Positions 26,646 through 39,119 of a stretch of DNA of 64,000 nt are shown here, piece after piece. The notes beneath the pieces are model-generated. The model was not told the DNA's origin and searched no databases. It saw nothing but the letters and a program-made list of their open reading frames with translations. The position numbers and the translations under genes are program-made. Within the stretch, counting starts at the first letter, position 1; each line of letters starts with the position of its first letter. The DNA is from Hepatocystis sp. ex Piliocolobus tephrosceles (lineage: Eukaryota > Apicomplexa > Aconoidasida > Haemosporida > Plasmodiidae), in the NCBI GenBank assembly GCA_902459845.2, contig CABPSV020000003.1:1-64000 (forward strand), in the 5' to 3' direction.

Positions 26646-27906
26646 GAAATAGTTAACAGATAAGTAAAACAAACGTATATGCACAAACGTTTATGCAAAA
26701 ATATACACGAAAACGCAGAGAACCACCAGTATATGCATTTCCTCATTCTTTTTTTTTTTTTTTTTTTTTTTAGTAGTGTGACTTACGTAAAATTCACACC
26801 ATAAAGTTGCATAAAAAGAAAAGAACCAAAAAGAAATAAAAATAAAAAATTTAATATATATATTAATCTATATATTGGTAGTATTGACATAATAACGTTA
26901 ATATTTATTTTATTTATATTAATATATAATAAGATTAGCGTGTTTATAACTAGCACTATTAAAACTCCAAAAAAAAAATACAAAGGTTTTTTATACTGTT
27001 CCAAACTTTCTATTTTGTTTTTTATATAAGATTTAAAATTTATAAAATCTATTTTTTCTTTATTATCTTCTTTTTTTTTTTGTATAGATAAGTATGTGGC
27101 TTTGATTTTTTCCTATATAACGAAACGTGGATAAGGAGAACTGTATGTATGTATGTATACATATATTGGTGTAATATATATGTACATTTAATTCATGTAT
27201 ATTTAGTGTGTATATGTATGATGTAGCAATAAAAGCATAAGCAAAATGACATTAATATATATATATATATATATGCTCCCTTTCTTATTATTTTTTTTTT
27301 TTTTTCCCTTACATTAAAACGTTCTTCACGACTTATTCGATGCAAGTCGTTACAATATTTTTGATATAAATCTAAAGAAGTTGATAAATTAGCTTTTTTA
27401 TTTTTTTTTTTTAAAATTTTATAAACTGATAAAACATTAATATTTAAGTAATTATTTAATACATCAAATAAGTTGTACACATTTAAACATTTGGTTTTTA
27501 ATTCATCAATAGATTTCAGATTTATTTTATTATTATTCGCCAAAAAACATTTTATTTCGTTTATTTTTTCATTCAAATTGTTATATTCTTGTTCGTAATG
27601 TTGCTTAACAATATTAATGTGATTCCGTAAAACATAAAAAAATAAATATGTATAATTTATATCTTCAGCATCTGTTTCATTTATTTTTTTCTTTTCTCTT
27701 GGATGTGCATTGGTAACTACACTATTGTGAGTAACCAAATGACAAACTTCTAAAATTTCTGCATCGTTTTTATCAATTTTTTCATATAAGCTACCAATTT
27801 CATCATTATATTTGTGTTTAATTATTTTTTTTAAAAATTTATAATTTATATATTTATTATCCCATGATTTAATTTTTAGGTGTTTTAATTTCTCAGCAAA
27901 TTTCAT
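24030..27906 (-). CDS. SPX-EXS transporter, XPR1/SYG1-like phosphate exporter, 13 exons
   Basis: Exons high to low: 27313-27906, 26787-27112, 26341-26596, 26090-26197, 25920-25957, 25699-25771, 25495-25584, 25230-25364, 24957-25017, 24706-24762, 24511-24573, 24203-24268, 24030-24062; about 630 aa. Exon 1 is an SPX domain (MKFAEKLKHLKIKSW, KYINYKFLKKII, KILKK, LYQKYCNDLHRI), which senses inositol polyphosphate. Exon 2 carries two TM helices ending LYGVNF. Later exons spell the EXS core: DNIVGDMLTSL with a following DIQYFICF, PFYLRICQCLIRY, WDLYCDWGLL, YPPHYYYLAGF, IFRLTWAI, EVLRRSI and CFRLENEH. This is the XPR1/SYG1/PHO1 family of phosphate exporters. All junctions keep phase except exon 2/3: the strong donor gtaagt leaves two bases, while exon 3 needs one. 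Either the weaker donor gtgtga 13 bases earlier is used, or there is an indel. The exon 5 donor (gtaaac) is my choice among several. Confidence 0.87.
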
Positions 27907-28779
27907 TTTTTTTTTTTTTTTTTTTTTTTTAATAGAATAAAACGATGGTGTTATTTTATGAAAAAAAATCTATTCAACGTTAATAATAACAAAAAAAAAA
28001 AAAACAAGCGGTAGGTGCAGACTTACCTATTGGTAAATGTTTGTAAGTACGTATGCATGTACGTGTTTATGATTTCTATGTTATATATTTATATATATAT
28101 ATATAAAATTTTTTGAATTTTTATAAGTTGTTGACATAGACAAATTAGAAAAATAAAAAAAAAAAGTGTATATAACAGAAACAAACTACCAAAATACTTA
28201 CGATAAAAATATTATCGAAAATGATTTTCCCTATTCATATTATTGACTAAAAAAATTTGTTTAATGAAATATAAACATATTAAGTTAGGTAGAAAGTGGT
28301 TGGTGGGTAACGGAAGAAGTGGTTACTTGAGAAGCTGTTATAAATTTTTTTTTTTTTTTTTTTTAATAATTAAAAAAATAATAACAGCAAAAAAAAAAAA
28401 AAAAAAAATTAAAATTTATATGGCACATAGTAAAAGAAATCTAAAAAAAAGCTTACATTCACGTTCAATAAAGTTATGATGTCATAAATCACCAATATTG
28501 GAAAAGTTAAATACGCAAAGTAAAAAAAATAATTACGTGCGCAAATATGAGTGTGAACATGTAAATAAAAACGTGATCATTCAAATAAATAAATAAGCTA
28601 ATTAATAAATAAATAAGCTAATTAACAAATAAATAAGCTAATTAACAAATAAATAAGCTAATTAATAAATAAATAAATAAGTTAATTAGTTAATGATTGG
28701 CTTATATTATACCAGTTTTATGAATCACAAATAAAATTCATTATAATGCAATGAAAAAATTATAAAGGGTAATTAGAGG

Positions 28780-28828
<49 letters not shown>

Positions 28829-29368
28829 ACACAGGCACAGCGAACAAAAAAATTACAAACTCGTCAAATTAAAAATTATAAAATAATAAAATTTAAAATT
28901 GTATAAAATAAGTCACTTATTAATTTTTTTATTACAAAAAAAGGAAAAAAAAAAGAACTTGACCTGCATAAAACAATACCATAGTATTTCATTTTGTTTA
29001 TTTTAATAAATTTACATATTTTTAGGTAAAATTTAAGGGCAATTATACATTAGTTTTATATTAATTAGTGAATGAATAAACACTTACAAATACGTAAGTA
29101 CATATATACGCATATAACACAAATATAGAATGTCTATTACCCACGGCAATGTGTGAACAAAATTTTCACCATATTTGCACTAAGGTTTAACATAAAAAAA
29201 TGTCATTGAAAAAAAAAAAAAATATTATTATTAAGTAAGTGCTGATTTATATATATATATATATACTGACACTTACACATTCACTCACTCACTCACACGC
29301 TTGTAAACGAACGCTTATAAACTAACGCTTATAAACTAACGCTTATAAGATAAAACCTTCAGTTTATA
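27907..29368. other. 1.5-kb divergent promoter region (SPX-EXS / COQ2)
   Basis: No gene seen. Contains a 20-base tandem array (listed separately), poly(A) of about 46 near 28781-28826, and ctcact/cttataaacta repeats at 29280-29345 just before the COQ2 start. Confidence 0.65.
28583..28690. repeat. 20-base tandem array aaataaataagctaattaac
   Basis: About five near-perfect copies differing at the last base (t or c); the last copy is lengthened by aaat. The agctaatta core is constant. Located between the SPX-EXS and COQ2 starts. Confidence 0.85.
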
Positions 29369-30937
29369 ATGACTTTCCAAAATATGCTATTCAATTTTTT
29401 CATAATAAAAAAGCGTGAACAAACTTTGATTCGTTTACTTAACAGCAAAAAAAATGTTAACACCACAAAATTAACTCAATTATTGAAAAAGAAAAATAAT
29501 ACAAACAGGGCTTCACTAATGGCTATAATGGCTATAAAATGTAATTATATTTTAAAATCGAATAAAATATCGGGTAAGCATCAACAACAGCAACACAAAC
29601 TACATACGGAACCACAATCGCAATCACAGTCGCAACTACAGTCGCAACTACAGCCCCCAATACAGTCGCAACTACAGCCCCCAATACAGTCGCAACTACA
29701 GCCCCCAATACAGTCACAACTACAACCCCAACTACAGCCCCAACTACAGCCCCAACTACAGCCCCAACTACAACCCCAACTACAGCCCCAACTACAACCC
29801 CAACTACAGCCCCAACTACAACCCCAACTACAGCCCCAACTATTACAACAAAAACGACACCATTCGTATGAAATACAAAAGACCGATTTGTTTAAAAAAA
29901 ATTTACAAGCGTACATACTTCTGGCACGACTTCATATACCTACTCCCATTTTTTTATTATTTTATTCAGCGATGTATGGTTATTTTTTAACGTATAATGT
30001 TGATATGTTATTTCTGCCTATTGAAAACAGTCCCAATGCAGTTACAAGTATTCTTAATAATATAATACCTTATAATTTAAATTGGAAAGAGATAAATACA
30101 ATAGTTAAAAATATATGTATTATGTATTTTGGAAGTATTAATGTTCGAATAGCTGGTTGTATAATAAACGATTTTTTTGATCGAAAGTTCGATAAATATG
30201 TAGAAAGAACAAAAAACAGACCGCTAGCTGATGGAAGTATAAGTATAAAACATGCTGGTATTTACTTCTGCATACATAGCTGTCTAGCTTTACTAGCATT
30301 ATTACAATTTAATAATAATACAATCCAAACAGGTTTACTTTCTACCTTATTTATATTAACATATCCATTATGTAAAAGAATAACCCATTATGCACAAATG
30401 TATTTATCTATAACTTTTAATTTAGGTTTTTTTATTGCGTCTAGTATAAACATAGACCTAACCCAACACATTCTACCCCTTTCTATAAGCTTCTTGCCAT
30501 TATGTTTATTAACCATAATATATGATACTATATATGCATACCCAGATAAAAACTATGATTTAAAATTAAAGTTAAAATCATTAGCTATAAAATGGGATAA
30601 AAATATATTAAAATATTCCAAAATACTAACAATTAATATGCTGTGCATATTCTACTTATCAGCTTATCTGTTCGATATGCATTATTCCTATTATATATTA
30701 TCACCATTAAGTATCTTTTATTTATATAATATGTTAAATCAAACAGATTTAAATGATAAAAAAGCATACATGAATTTTTTTAAAAAAAGTAAAAACGTTT
30801 TATTTATGATTGCGTTATCTGCTTTTATAGCAAAAATATGCGAAGCTATACAAAAAGGAGAAAAGAGTAACCAAATGACAAAGCAAGAATTAAACCAGCA
30901 AGTTACACTGGAGAAAACGGACACACCCTCGAGTTAG
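29369..30937 (+). CDS. COQ2: 4-hydroxybenzoate polyprenyltransferase (COQ2-like, UbiA family)
   Basis: 522 aa, one exon as read. It attaches the polyprenyl tail to 4-hydroxybenzoate in mitochondrial ubiquinone synthesis. Both UbiA Asp-rich motifs are visible: NDFFDRKFDKYVERTKNRPL with the following ADGSIS at about residue 266, and YDTIYAYPDKNYD with the following LKLKLKSLAIKW near residue 387. Several hydrophobic helices lie between and after them (FLLFYSAMYGYFL, GIYFCIHSCLALLALL, YAQMYLSITFNLGFFIA). The first ~170 residues are an extension: a basic start compatible with mitochondrial import, then a Gln-Leu-Gln-Pro repeat. The frame is open through the repeat, but a consensus donor (gtaagc) at 29574 precedes it, so splicing out of part of it cannot be excluded. 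It is divergent from the SPX-EXS gene and convergent with SAS-6. Confidence 0.92.
   Translation: MTFQNMLFNFFIIKKREQTLIRLLNSKKNVNTTKLTQLLKKKNNTNRASLMAIMAIKCNYILKSNKISGKHQQQQHKLHTEPQSQSQSQLQSQLQPPIQSQLQPPIQSQLQPPIQSQLQPQLQPQLQPQLQPQLQPQLQPQLQPQLQPQLQPQLQPQLLQQKRHHSYEIQKTDLFKKNLQAYILLARLHIPTPIFLLFYSAMYGYFLTYNVDMLFLPIENSPNAVTSILNNIIPYNLNWKEINTIVKNICIMYFGSINVRIAGCIINDFFDRKFDKYVERTKNRPLADGSISIKHAGIYFCIHSCLALLALLQFNNNTIQTGLLSTLFILTYPLCKRITHYAQMYLSITFNLGFFIASSINIDLTQHILPLSISFLPLCLLTIIYDTIYAYPDKNYDLKLKLKSLAIKWDKNILKYSKILTINMLCIFYLSAYLFDMHYSYYILSPLSIFYLYNMLNQTDLNDKKAYMNFFKKSKNVLFMIALSAFIAKICEAIQKGEKSNQMTKQELNQQVTLEKTDTPSS
29615..29845 (+). repeat. GC-rich QLQP/QLQPPIQS coding minisatellite
   Basis: Three copies of a 24-base unit (QLQPPIQS) are followed by about ten copies of a 12-base unit caactacagccc (QLQP). 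Composition near 50% G+C contrasts sharply with the window. The C4 runs are spaced every 12 bases, so the opposite strand carries regularly spaced G4 runs. Confidence 0.92.
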
Positions 30938-31185
30938 TGTCATGCAAAAAAAAAAAAAAAAAAAAAAAATACAAACACTGCGTATGTATATATATGTATA
31001 TAATACAAATTTGTGTGGTTGGCTTTAAAATATATACGTATATACGTACACATAGGTACATATATACATATTTGTATATACTTTAAACTTGGGTTTGCAT
31101 ATTTTGAGAATTATATCAAGTTGGAGAATATTGGTATATTACTAAATTTTAAAATAAGAGATGCATAAAATACAGTTTGTTCAAG

Positions 31186-31239
<54 letters not shown>

Positions 31240-31600
31240 TTAAAGTAGCAAAGGTACGAACGGTATAGACGGTACGAAAGAAAGAAAAACGCTTTTAATT
31301 CATAAATTGTATATATATATATATATATAAATATGCACATATTGAGAATGTAATGAATGAAAAAATACAAATGTAATTAAAGTAAAGACAAAAAAAGGAA
31401 GGTAAAATGAGACTAATCAAAAAACTAAAACATAAAAAATTAGAGTCAAATAAGGTTAAATAAACTCAATATAAAAAGCATTATAAAAAAAAAAAAAACA
31501 ATTCAATCAAACGGATAGTAAAAACTTAAGATATGTATATACTAATGTTTCAAAGTGCATATATATATATTTATAATATATGTGCGGTCTCAGTTTTACA
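30938..31600. other. Convergent 3' region (COQ2 / SAS-6)
   Basis: Poly(A) near 30946-30969 and a poly(A) of about 48 at 31189-31236; no gene seen. Confidence 0.7.
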
Positions 31601-31649
31601 CTAAATTCCAGGGGGTATGAATTTAACGGGCTTATTATATATATCATCC

Positions 31650-31688
<39 letters not shown>

Positions 31689-32437
31689 ATATGTAACGTA
31701 TGTAACACGCAACATGCATTGCATTTATTTTTAAAGGGGTATTATATATATACACAAGTTTTATCACTTCCTTTATATGTTTTTACCTAGTGCGTCTATT
31801 TTTCCATTCATTAAATTCATATTAGTTGCGTTACTAAGAAGTAAAAAGGAACAGGTAATAAAGTTTAGGACATTATCATAAGTAAACATAACATAGAAGG
31901 ATAAAAAAAAAAAAAAAAAACGGATATACATACAATATACATACGGGTCTTATTATTAAAAGCACCAATATCAGTAATTGTGCTTATATTATTTATAGTT
32001 AATATTGCCATTATAATATATATTTTTTTCTTTTTACTTGTCTATTCCATAAGGTGTTATTGAGTTTATAGGAGTCGCATTTTTTAAATTAGCTTTTAAC
32101 TTTGTGAATAAATTTGTATCTAATAGATTTGTATCCACTTGAAAATCTTGACCTTTAACAAGATAATAAAATTAAAGAAAACGATTAGATGTATATATGT
32201 ATGTACCTATATACGTATGTATGAACATGCACGTATCTATATTTTTATCGTATATAATAAAAGTTAACATATTTATTTTATTTATTTATTTTTTTTAAAT
32301 CCATTTACCTGGAATATTATTAAGGGGAATAGGCATACCACCCATATTATTCATTTTAAATGAGTACATATCCAAACTGTTGTTATTTATTTCTTTGTTT
32401 AGTCTCAAATTAACTGCAGCGCAAAAAAAAAAAAAAG

Positions 32438-32486
<49 letters not shown>

Positions 32487-34766
32487 CGATTAAGTGAGTT
32501 GATGGGGAAAATACAAAACTTTTAAGTAGTAAACAGACCAGTAATACTAACAATAGCAATTCCGCACACTAGCAAACGTACCTTCTCGTGATATGTTCAA
32601 CTCCTTTGCTAATTCTTCATTTTTTCGATGCATCATGTCCAACTCGTTTTTTAAACTTGTTTCTGCAGATTCCTTTTCATTCAGTTTGGATTGTAAAGTT
32701 TTCAAGTCAGTTTGCAATTTGTTAATTTCATTCATATTTTTTGTAGTTATTTGTTCAACACTCGCATGTTCTATTGTTTTACTTTTTAATTTATCTTTCA
32801 TTTTTTTTAATTGATTTTGTAGTTTTGTAATAATATCATTACCTTTGTTAATTTCATCAATGGCTACATTCATTTCTTTTTGTAATTTTGTATTACGTTC
32901 TTTATAAGTTTTTAATTCATGTTCCAAAGTTGTATTATTTAGTTTTATACTTTCATAACTTGAATTATTACTAATATGATTTTCACACTCTTTATCATAC
33001 TTATTTTTTAAATGACTAAATTCAATAGATATATTATTATTTTCTTTTTTTAATTCATTATATTCTTTTTCTAAATTTTCTTTTTCTTTAACAAGTTTTA
33101 ATAGATTATTATTTTTTTCATCTAGTTCACTTTTTAGATTAGTTACTTTATTAGTAAGATTAAAAATTTGATGTTCATTTGTGTCTTTCACATTTGATAA
33201 ATCATTACATTTTTTTTTTAAATTTTCTATACTACTTTTTAATTCATTATTTTCACAACTATACTTTTTTTCTTTTTCAATCAAAATTTTCTCATGTTCT
33301 GATTTTAAGCTTTGTATATCATTAGTTAATGTATTATTAAAATCACATTTTATTAGTTTAATTTTTTTTTCTAAATTTTCAATGGTTTTATCTAAGCTCT
33401 GCATTTCTAACAAATTTTTATTATTAATAATTAATTCATCATTCAATTTTTGTATTATATTATTATTATAAAGCTTTAAATATTTCAAATTCGTACAGAA
33501 ACTTTTTATAATATTTTCGTGATTAGTTTTTTTAAGTATTAAAGATAAATGCGTTAGTTCTTTAAATTGGTTTGTCTCTACCAAATTTAAAATAGCACAA
33601 TTTGTTATAGATTTCTGGTCTTTACTATCTTTATTATTACTGCTGTAACTATTGTGCGTATTCTTTGTGCTACCATAGTTTGTACCTATATAACTATCAT
33701 ATGTGTCATTGTTATAACCCTTATAACTATTATTACTACTGTTTTCATTATTAATATCGTTACATATATGTTCAGACATATCATTAACTATTCCATTCAT
33801 GTTTAGTACATTGTTTTCAACTATTAAAACTGCATTTAATCGTTGTTCTTCAATACTTTCACATGTTTCACTTTCTATTACACACTCTTCTAACAAATCA
33901 ATAAATTTAAATGGAAACAAATTAAAATTTATAACTAATCTTTGTTCTTTTTTTATATTTTCATAATTTTCTTCGAATAAATCTAAATAATAAAAAAAAA
34001 ATTCATTTTTATCACTTGACAATTCTAATCTCATATAAGGTTTTCCATTAGCATTTTTTAATGTATTAATTTTAACAATTAAAAAATCTATTAAAGCATT
34101 ATCTTTTTCATTTTTTAAATGAAATTTTATTTTTTTACAATAAATTAAACCATTTTTATCATACTTTTTATAAATATAACTCATATCTATATTATTATAT
34201 AACCTTACACCTTGATTTGCTTTACTCAAATTTGTATTTATCCCATTATTAATACAGTTTATATTATTATCGACAACATTAGTATTGTTTCGACTGTTGT
34301 TATAAATACTACTACTGTTACTTCGGTTACTACAATTGTCATAATTATTATTAAGAATGCCAGTAGTTGTTGTACCAGTACTAGTAATAGTACTTGAAGC
34401 TGTTGTACTATTATCATTTGTGATTATACTTTGATTTTTTAGACTGTTAAATGTATTATCGTAGCTTCTATCCCTAATATTATTAACCATATTTATTTTA
34501 CCACAAATATTTATTTCATTAAAACCAGTTTTTATATTATCTTTTATATATTCTTTATCTATAACCTTACGATTAGACACATCGTAACATCCATTATTAC
34601 TAACAGAAGCACTAATAAAATCACTTCGTTTTTCATTAGTTTCTAAAAATGCACGACTCGAATCGTAACGGTTCTCTGAGCATCTCCTTTCATTAACATT
34701 ACTTTCATTAACATTACTTTCATTACCTGAAAAACCATATTCGCTATAATTATGTATTGAATTCAT
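31601..34766 (-). CDS. SAS6: Centriole/basal-body cartwheel protein SAS-6, 5 exons
   Basis: Exons high to low: 32582-34766, 32309-32413, 32038-32152, 31787-31833, 31601-31653; every junction is in phase and gives 834 aa. SAS-6 forms the nine-fold cartwheel of basal bodies; in Plasmodium it is needed for male gamete axonemes. The globular head lies at about residues 187-425: LYNNIDMSYIYKKYDK, MRLELSSDKNEFFFYYLDLF, INFNLFPFKFIDLLEECV, and the hallmark NLVETNQFKELTHLSL. A long heptad-rich coiled coil follows to about residue 725. The short 3' exons give a Gly/Pro-poor tail ending VKFIPPGI. Two departures from typical SAS-6: a ~185-residue Asn/Ser-rich extension before the head, and a ~65-residue insert inside the head (about 33590-33800). 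A candidate exon at 31944-31981 was left out because it breaks phase. Confidence 0.93.
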
Positions 34767-35308
34767 GTTACTCTTTTTATATTTGCATTCGTAATTGCGT
34801 TTCTGTTCGCATTAGTAATCACGTTTTGTGTTTACGTGTTTATGATTATGTTTTATTCTCACATAAAGTAATATAATATTATATACACGTATACATACAT
34901 ACGTACGTCAACGTATAGTTATATATAACTATAGTGCGACATTCGCAAAGAAAATGATAAAAAAAAAAATTAAAGAATCAGGTCAAAAATTAATTTAAAA
35001 ATGTATAAAAAAAAAAAAAAAAAATTACACTTTTTCAATTATTCCAATTTTTTCAATTGTAACATGCTATTTAAACTATTTTAATAAGACAAGTTGGTAA
35101 TTTTTTTTTTTTTTTTTTCTTTCGCAGATTTTGTGCGATAAATTTATTGTATTACGTATTACATAATAGAGTTTTAATTTGTGTTATTATTTAACTTATA
35201 ATTTGTTACTCATAACTTTTATAATTTTATATAAGCGCGCATTTTTGTAAATTTACATAAATATACGCTTAATGGATATATATATATATACATAATATAT
35301 ATTATTAA

Positions 35309-35339
<31 letters not shown>

Positions 35340-35505
35340 TTTTTTTTTTTTTCTTTTTTTTTTTTTGCAATGCTTCAAACAAAAGGTTTACTTGATAACG
35401 TAAAAACAAACACTGTAATAGCCTATACTTGTGCAAGACACAAAAATTGAATACGAACGAGTAAATTTTATTTGTACCTTAAATTGGTTACGAGTTATGT
35501 ACTAC

Positions 35506-35557
<52 letters not shown>

Positions 35558-36549
35558 TGCAAGTATGACTCTATATGTTTAAGTGTGTACATATATATAT
35601 TGTTATTGCTTAATAGTAAAATAATATTGTTCACATTATTAAAATGCTTCAGTAGTAAATATATATATATATATCTATGTAATATTTATATGAATTTTAA
35701 AAATATGCCTTATGTGTTTAAATACTTTTTTTAAAAAAAAAATTGATATATATATATACATAGCTAACTATACTTTTACAACTTTAAAGTGAAAGAAGAA
35801 AAAAAAAAATTTATAAGCTAACGTACTTGATGTTTTAATTTACACTAAGTGTGTTTATGTTAAATAAATATATTTTATTTAAACTCCCGTACAAAAATAT
35901 ACCTTTATTCTTTAATTTTCTTTTTTAAATTGATGCTAAAAACATAGTGCTATTTATTATTTAAAAAATAAAGTAAAAAAAATATATACATTTTAGTATA
36001 TATTTAATTGCGTTGGCATATGTACATACTATTTATAATATTAAATTAACGTACATATGCACATGCATATATATGTGTATATATGTATACAAATTAAATA
36101 ACAGGAACCAAAATATATAAATTATGGAAAGGCGAAGGAATTAAAGAAATAAACTAAAAAATATATTGAAAAATGAGTATTTTTTATATTGTTTTAGTAT
36201 ATATATAAATACATTTTTTTTTTTTTTTTTTATATATATAAATTTGTATGTGTATAGTAGCACATAAAAATATATGTATGGAATTTATTCTGTTCTAAAT
36301 ATAATTTAAATATATGCAATGGCACTATGTGTATACACACTGTTTTTCCAAACCCACTTTAATGGATTGTATATATTTGCAACTAAGATAAAACAAATTT
36401 CACCAAACGTAATTTTCTTTTTTTTTTCTGTATGCTTACGCATTAAAACATTCACTTTGGTTTTTTATTTTATTTTATTTTTTTTTTAATACATTTATTT
36501 TAAAACTACTAAGAATAGAACAATAACTTTTTAATGTATGAAGTTCCAT

Positions 36550-36588
<39 letters not shown>

Positions 36589-36798
36589 TTAATTTTTTAC
36601 GAAAAAGTGTGTAAAAAAAAAAAAAAAAAAAAACTATTCAGTAGGTGTAAAATAAATAATAAAACCATTATATAATTAGTAACTAAATGTATACATAAAA
36701 TAAGTAAAAAAAGTGATATGTTTGTATAAAATATTAACACGAAACTATTCTTAAAATGGCCAAGTTCTTATTGGTTATTATTATTTTATGTGTTAATG

Positions 36799-36873
<75 letters not shown>

Positions 36874-39071
36874 GTGTGCATACAATATTTTCACCCATTT
36901 TTTATATAAACGTTTCAAAAAAAACTTAAATGTTACATAATCAAATAATATTAATAATACTATGTGCATATATCCATATAAACACGCACATATATATATA
37001 TGCAAAGGTACCAAATATATATACATATACGTAACTGAATGTAAACATTAAATATACTTATATACATATATGGGTGTTTTTTTTTTTTTTTTTATACATA
37101 ACATTATAATACAACTATTTCTCACAATTAAAAAAAAATATTTAAATAATAAAAATAAGCAAATAATAAAAAATCGTGACATATACATAATAAATTATTT
37201 GCATTTTCGTAGGCAATAGCATATAAAGGTAAAAAAAAAAAAAATAATAATGTAAAAATGCATATTCCCAAATTTGACACATATGCAAATGTGTGCGTAT
37301 ATTTGTGACGAAGTTACACATTTGAAAGTTTATTTTTTGATTATGCACTACTGCATTATTATATAGTTAATATTATTTTGGTAATGGTAATAGTAATAAT
37401 AATAGTTTTTGTTTATTATATATATTTACGTATGTATAAATGTATATATATATATAGGTATATTTTTTTTTCCTGCTCAGTTTAACAAAAAAAAATTAGT
37501 ATTTTTTTTTTTTTTTTTATTATTAATTAAATATAAAGATTTTCCAAGGGAAAAACTTGTAATAATTACATTTGTCATTGCACTATTTTTTTTTTTTTTT
37601 TTTTTTTTATTTTACATAATTTGTTGCTATCTTTTTTCTTTTGGTACTTTTTATTATTTTTGTTAAAAAATGTGATAGCTTCTTTTCATATTATCGACAT
37701 TTTATGTTACACGTTTTTTTTGTTTACATTTGCAAAAAAAAAAAAAAATAAAATAAAAAAAAAATAAAAAAGTACGTAACAAAAACATAATAATCTACAC
37801 CCTTAAAAAAACACAATTTGTGATTAATTATTGTTTTTTATAAGTTGTTTTTTGTAATCTTTGTTTTTGTTCTTTCTTTATTTTTCTTCTTCCTTTGTTT
37901 TTGTTTTTCCATTGTTTTGGTTTTTTCATTGTTTTTGTACTTCCTTTATGTTTGTAACCCTTTTGTTTGTTGCTCCTTTTAATTTTATAACACTGTATGA
38001 CTTCTATTCTCTCTGTTATAAGATACTACGCTTATATTTTTTTTTTTATTTGTTCCTATAATACATTACTTAAAGTTTGTATTTATTTGTTTGTTCATTC
38101 GTTAGCTAGCTAGTTAATTTTTTTCCGATTGTTGTTCATTTGTCTAACGTTTTTTTTGTTTGTTTGTTTGTCTGTTTATTTATTATTTTTTTTTTCTATT
38201 TGTTTCTCCGTAATACTATTTGTAACCCTTTGCATTTTTTTTTTTTTTTTTTTTGTCTAAGCAAAAATTTTGTTTTTGTATTTACATAATTATTTAATTA
38301 CACCGTTATGATTTTTATTTAATTATTTATTAATTTTTTTTTTTATTTATTAATATTTTTTTTATTTATTAATATTTTTTTTATTTATTAATTTTTTTTT
38401 TATTTATTAATTTTTTTTTTATTTATTAATTTTTTTTTTTATTTATTTATTTTTTATTTTATTTACTTATTATTATTTTTTTTTTTTTATTTATTTATTT
38501 TTTTTTTATTATTATTATTATTTTTTTTTTTTTTTATTTGTTGCTACATTTCACAAAATAACTGTTTTTAAAAATAAACAAAACTTATAATATTGGAAAA
38601 TACTAATATTATATTATTATGCATAAGTGAAAAGTATATCAAACAAAAAAAAAAAAAATAAAATAAATAGTATAAAATAAATAGTATAAAATAAATAGTA
38701 TATGTTCGTATAGTGTTTATTTTAAATATTTAAAATAGACCTATGTTTGTTTGTAATTATGTACATGTAAATATATTAACATATATGCGTTTATATATTT
38801 GCATCTTGCAACGTTTGTTTTTGTATATGTTGTTTTAGTTAAAAAGCAGTTGCTTTTTTCCAACTACAAAAAATTATATATATGATAGAATATATACACT
38901 TATATGTTTTTGTGTCTACGTACATATATACGTATACAATAGTGTACTAGACTAACTTTTTTTTTTTTTTATTATTTTTGTTTATTTATGAAATAAACGT
39001 AGTTTCATCTTTTGGTTAACATCAATAGTTGTAATTGTTATTTGTTTTTTTTTACATGTTATTTATTTACA

Positions 39072-39119
<48 letters not shown>

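Noticed and set aside
29532..29916. Minus-strand Cys/Trp-rich frames over the QLQP repeat
   Set aside because: Shadow of a 12-base repeat in COQ2; no homology.
31944..31981. Candidate extra SAS-6 exon (ends in a gtatgt donor)
   Set aside because: Including it forces an early stop in the next exon; skipping it keeps the frame through to the terminal exon.
36793..37026. 77-codon frame across (TA)n near 36800
   Set aside because: YIYIYIY from simple repeat only.
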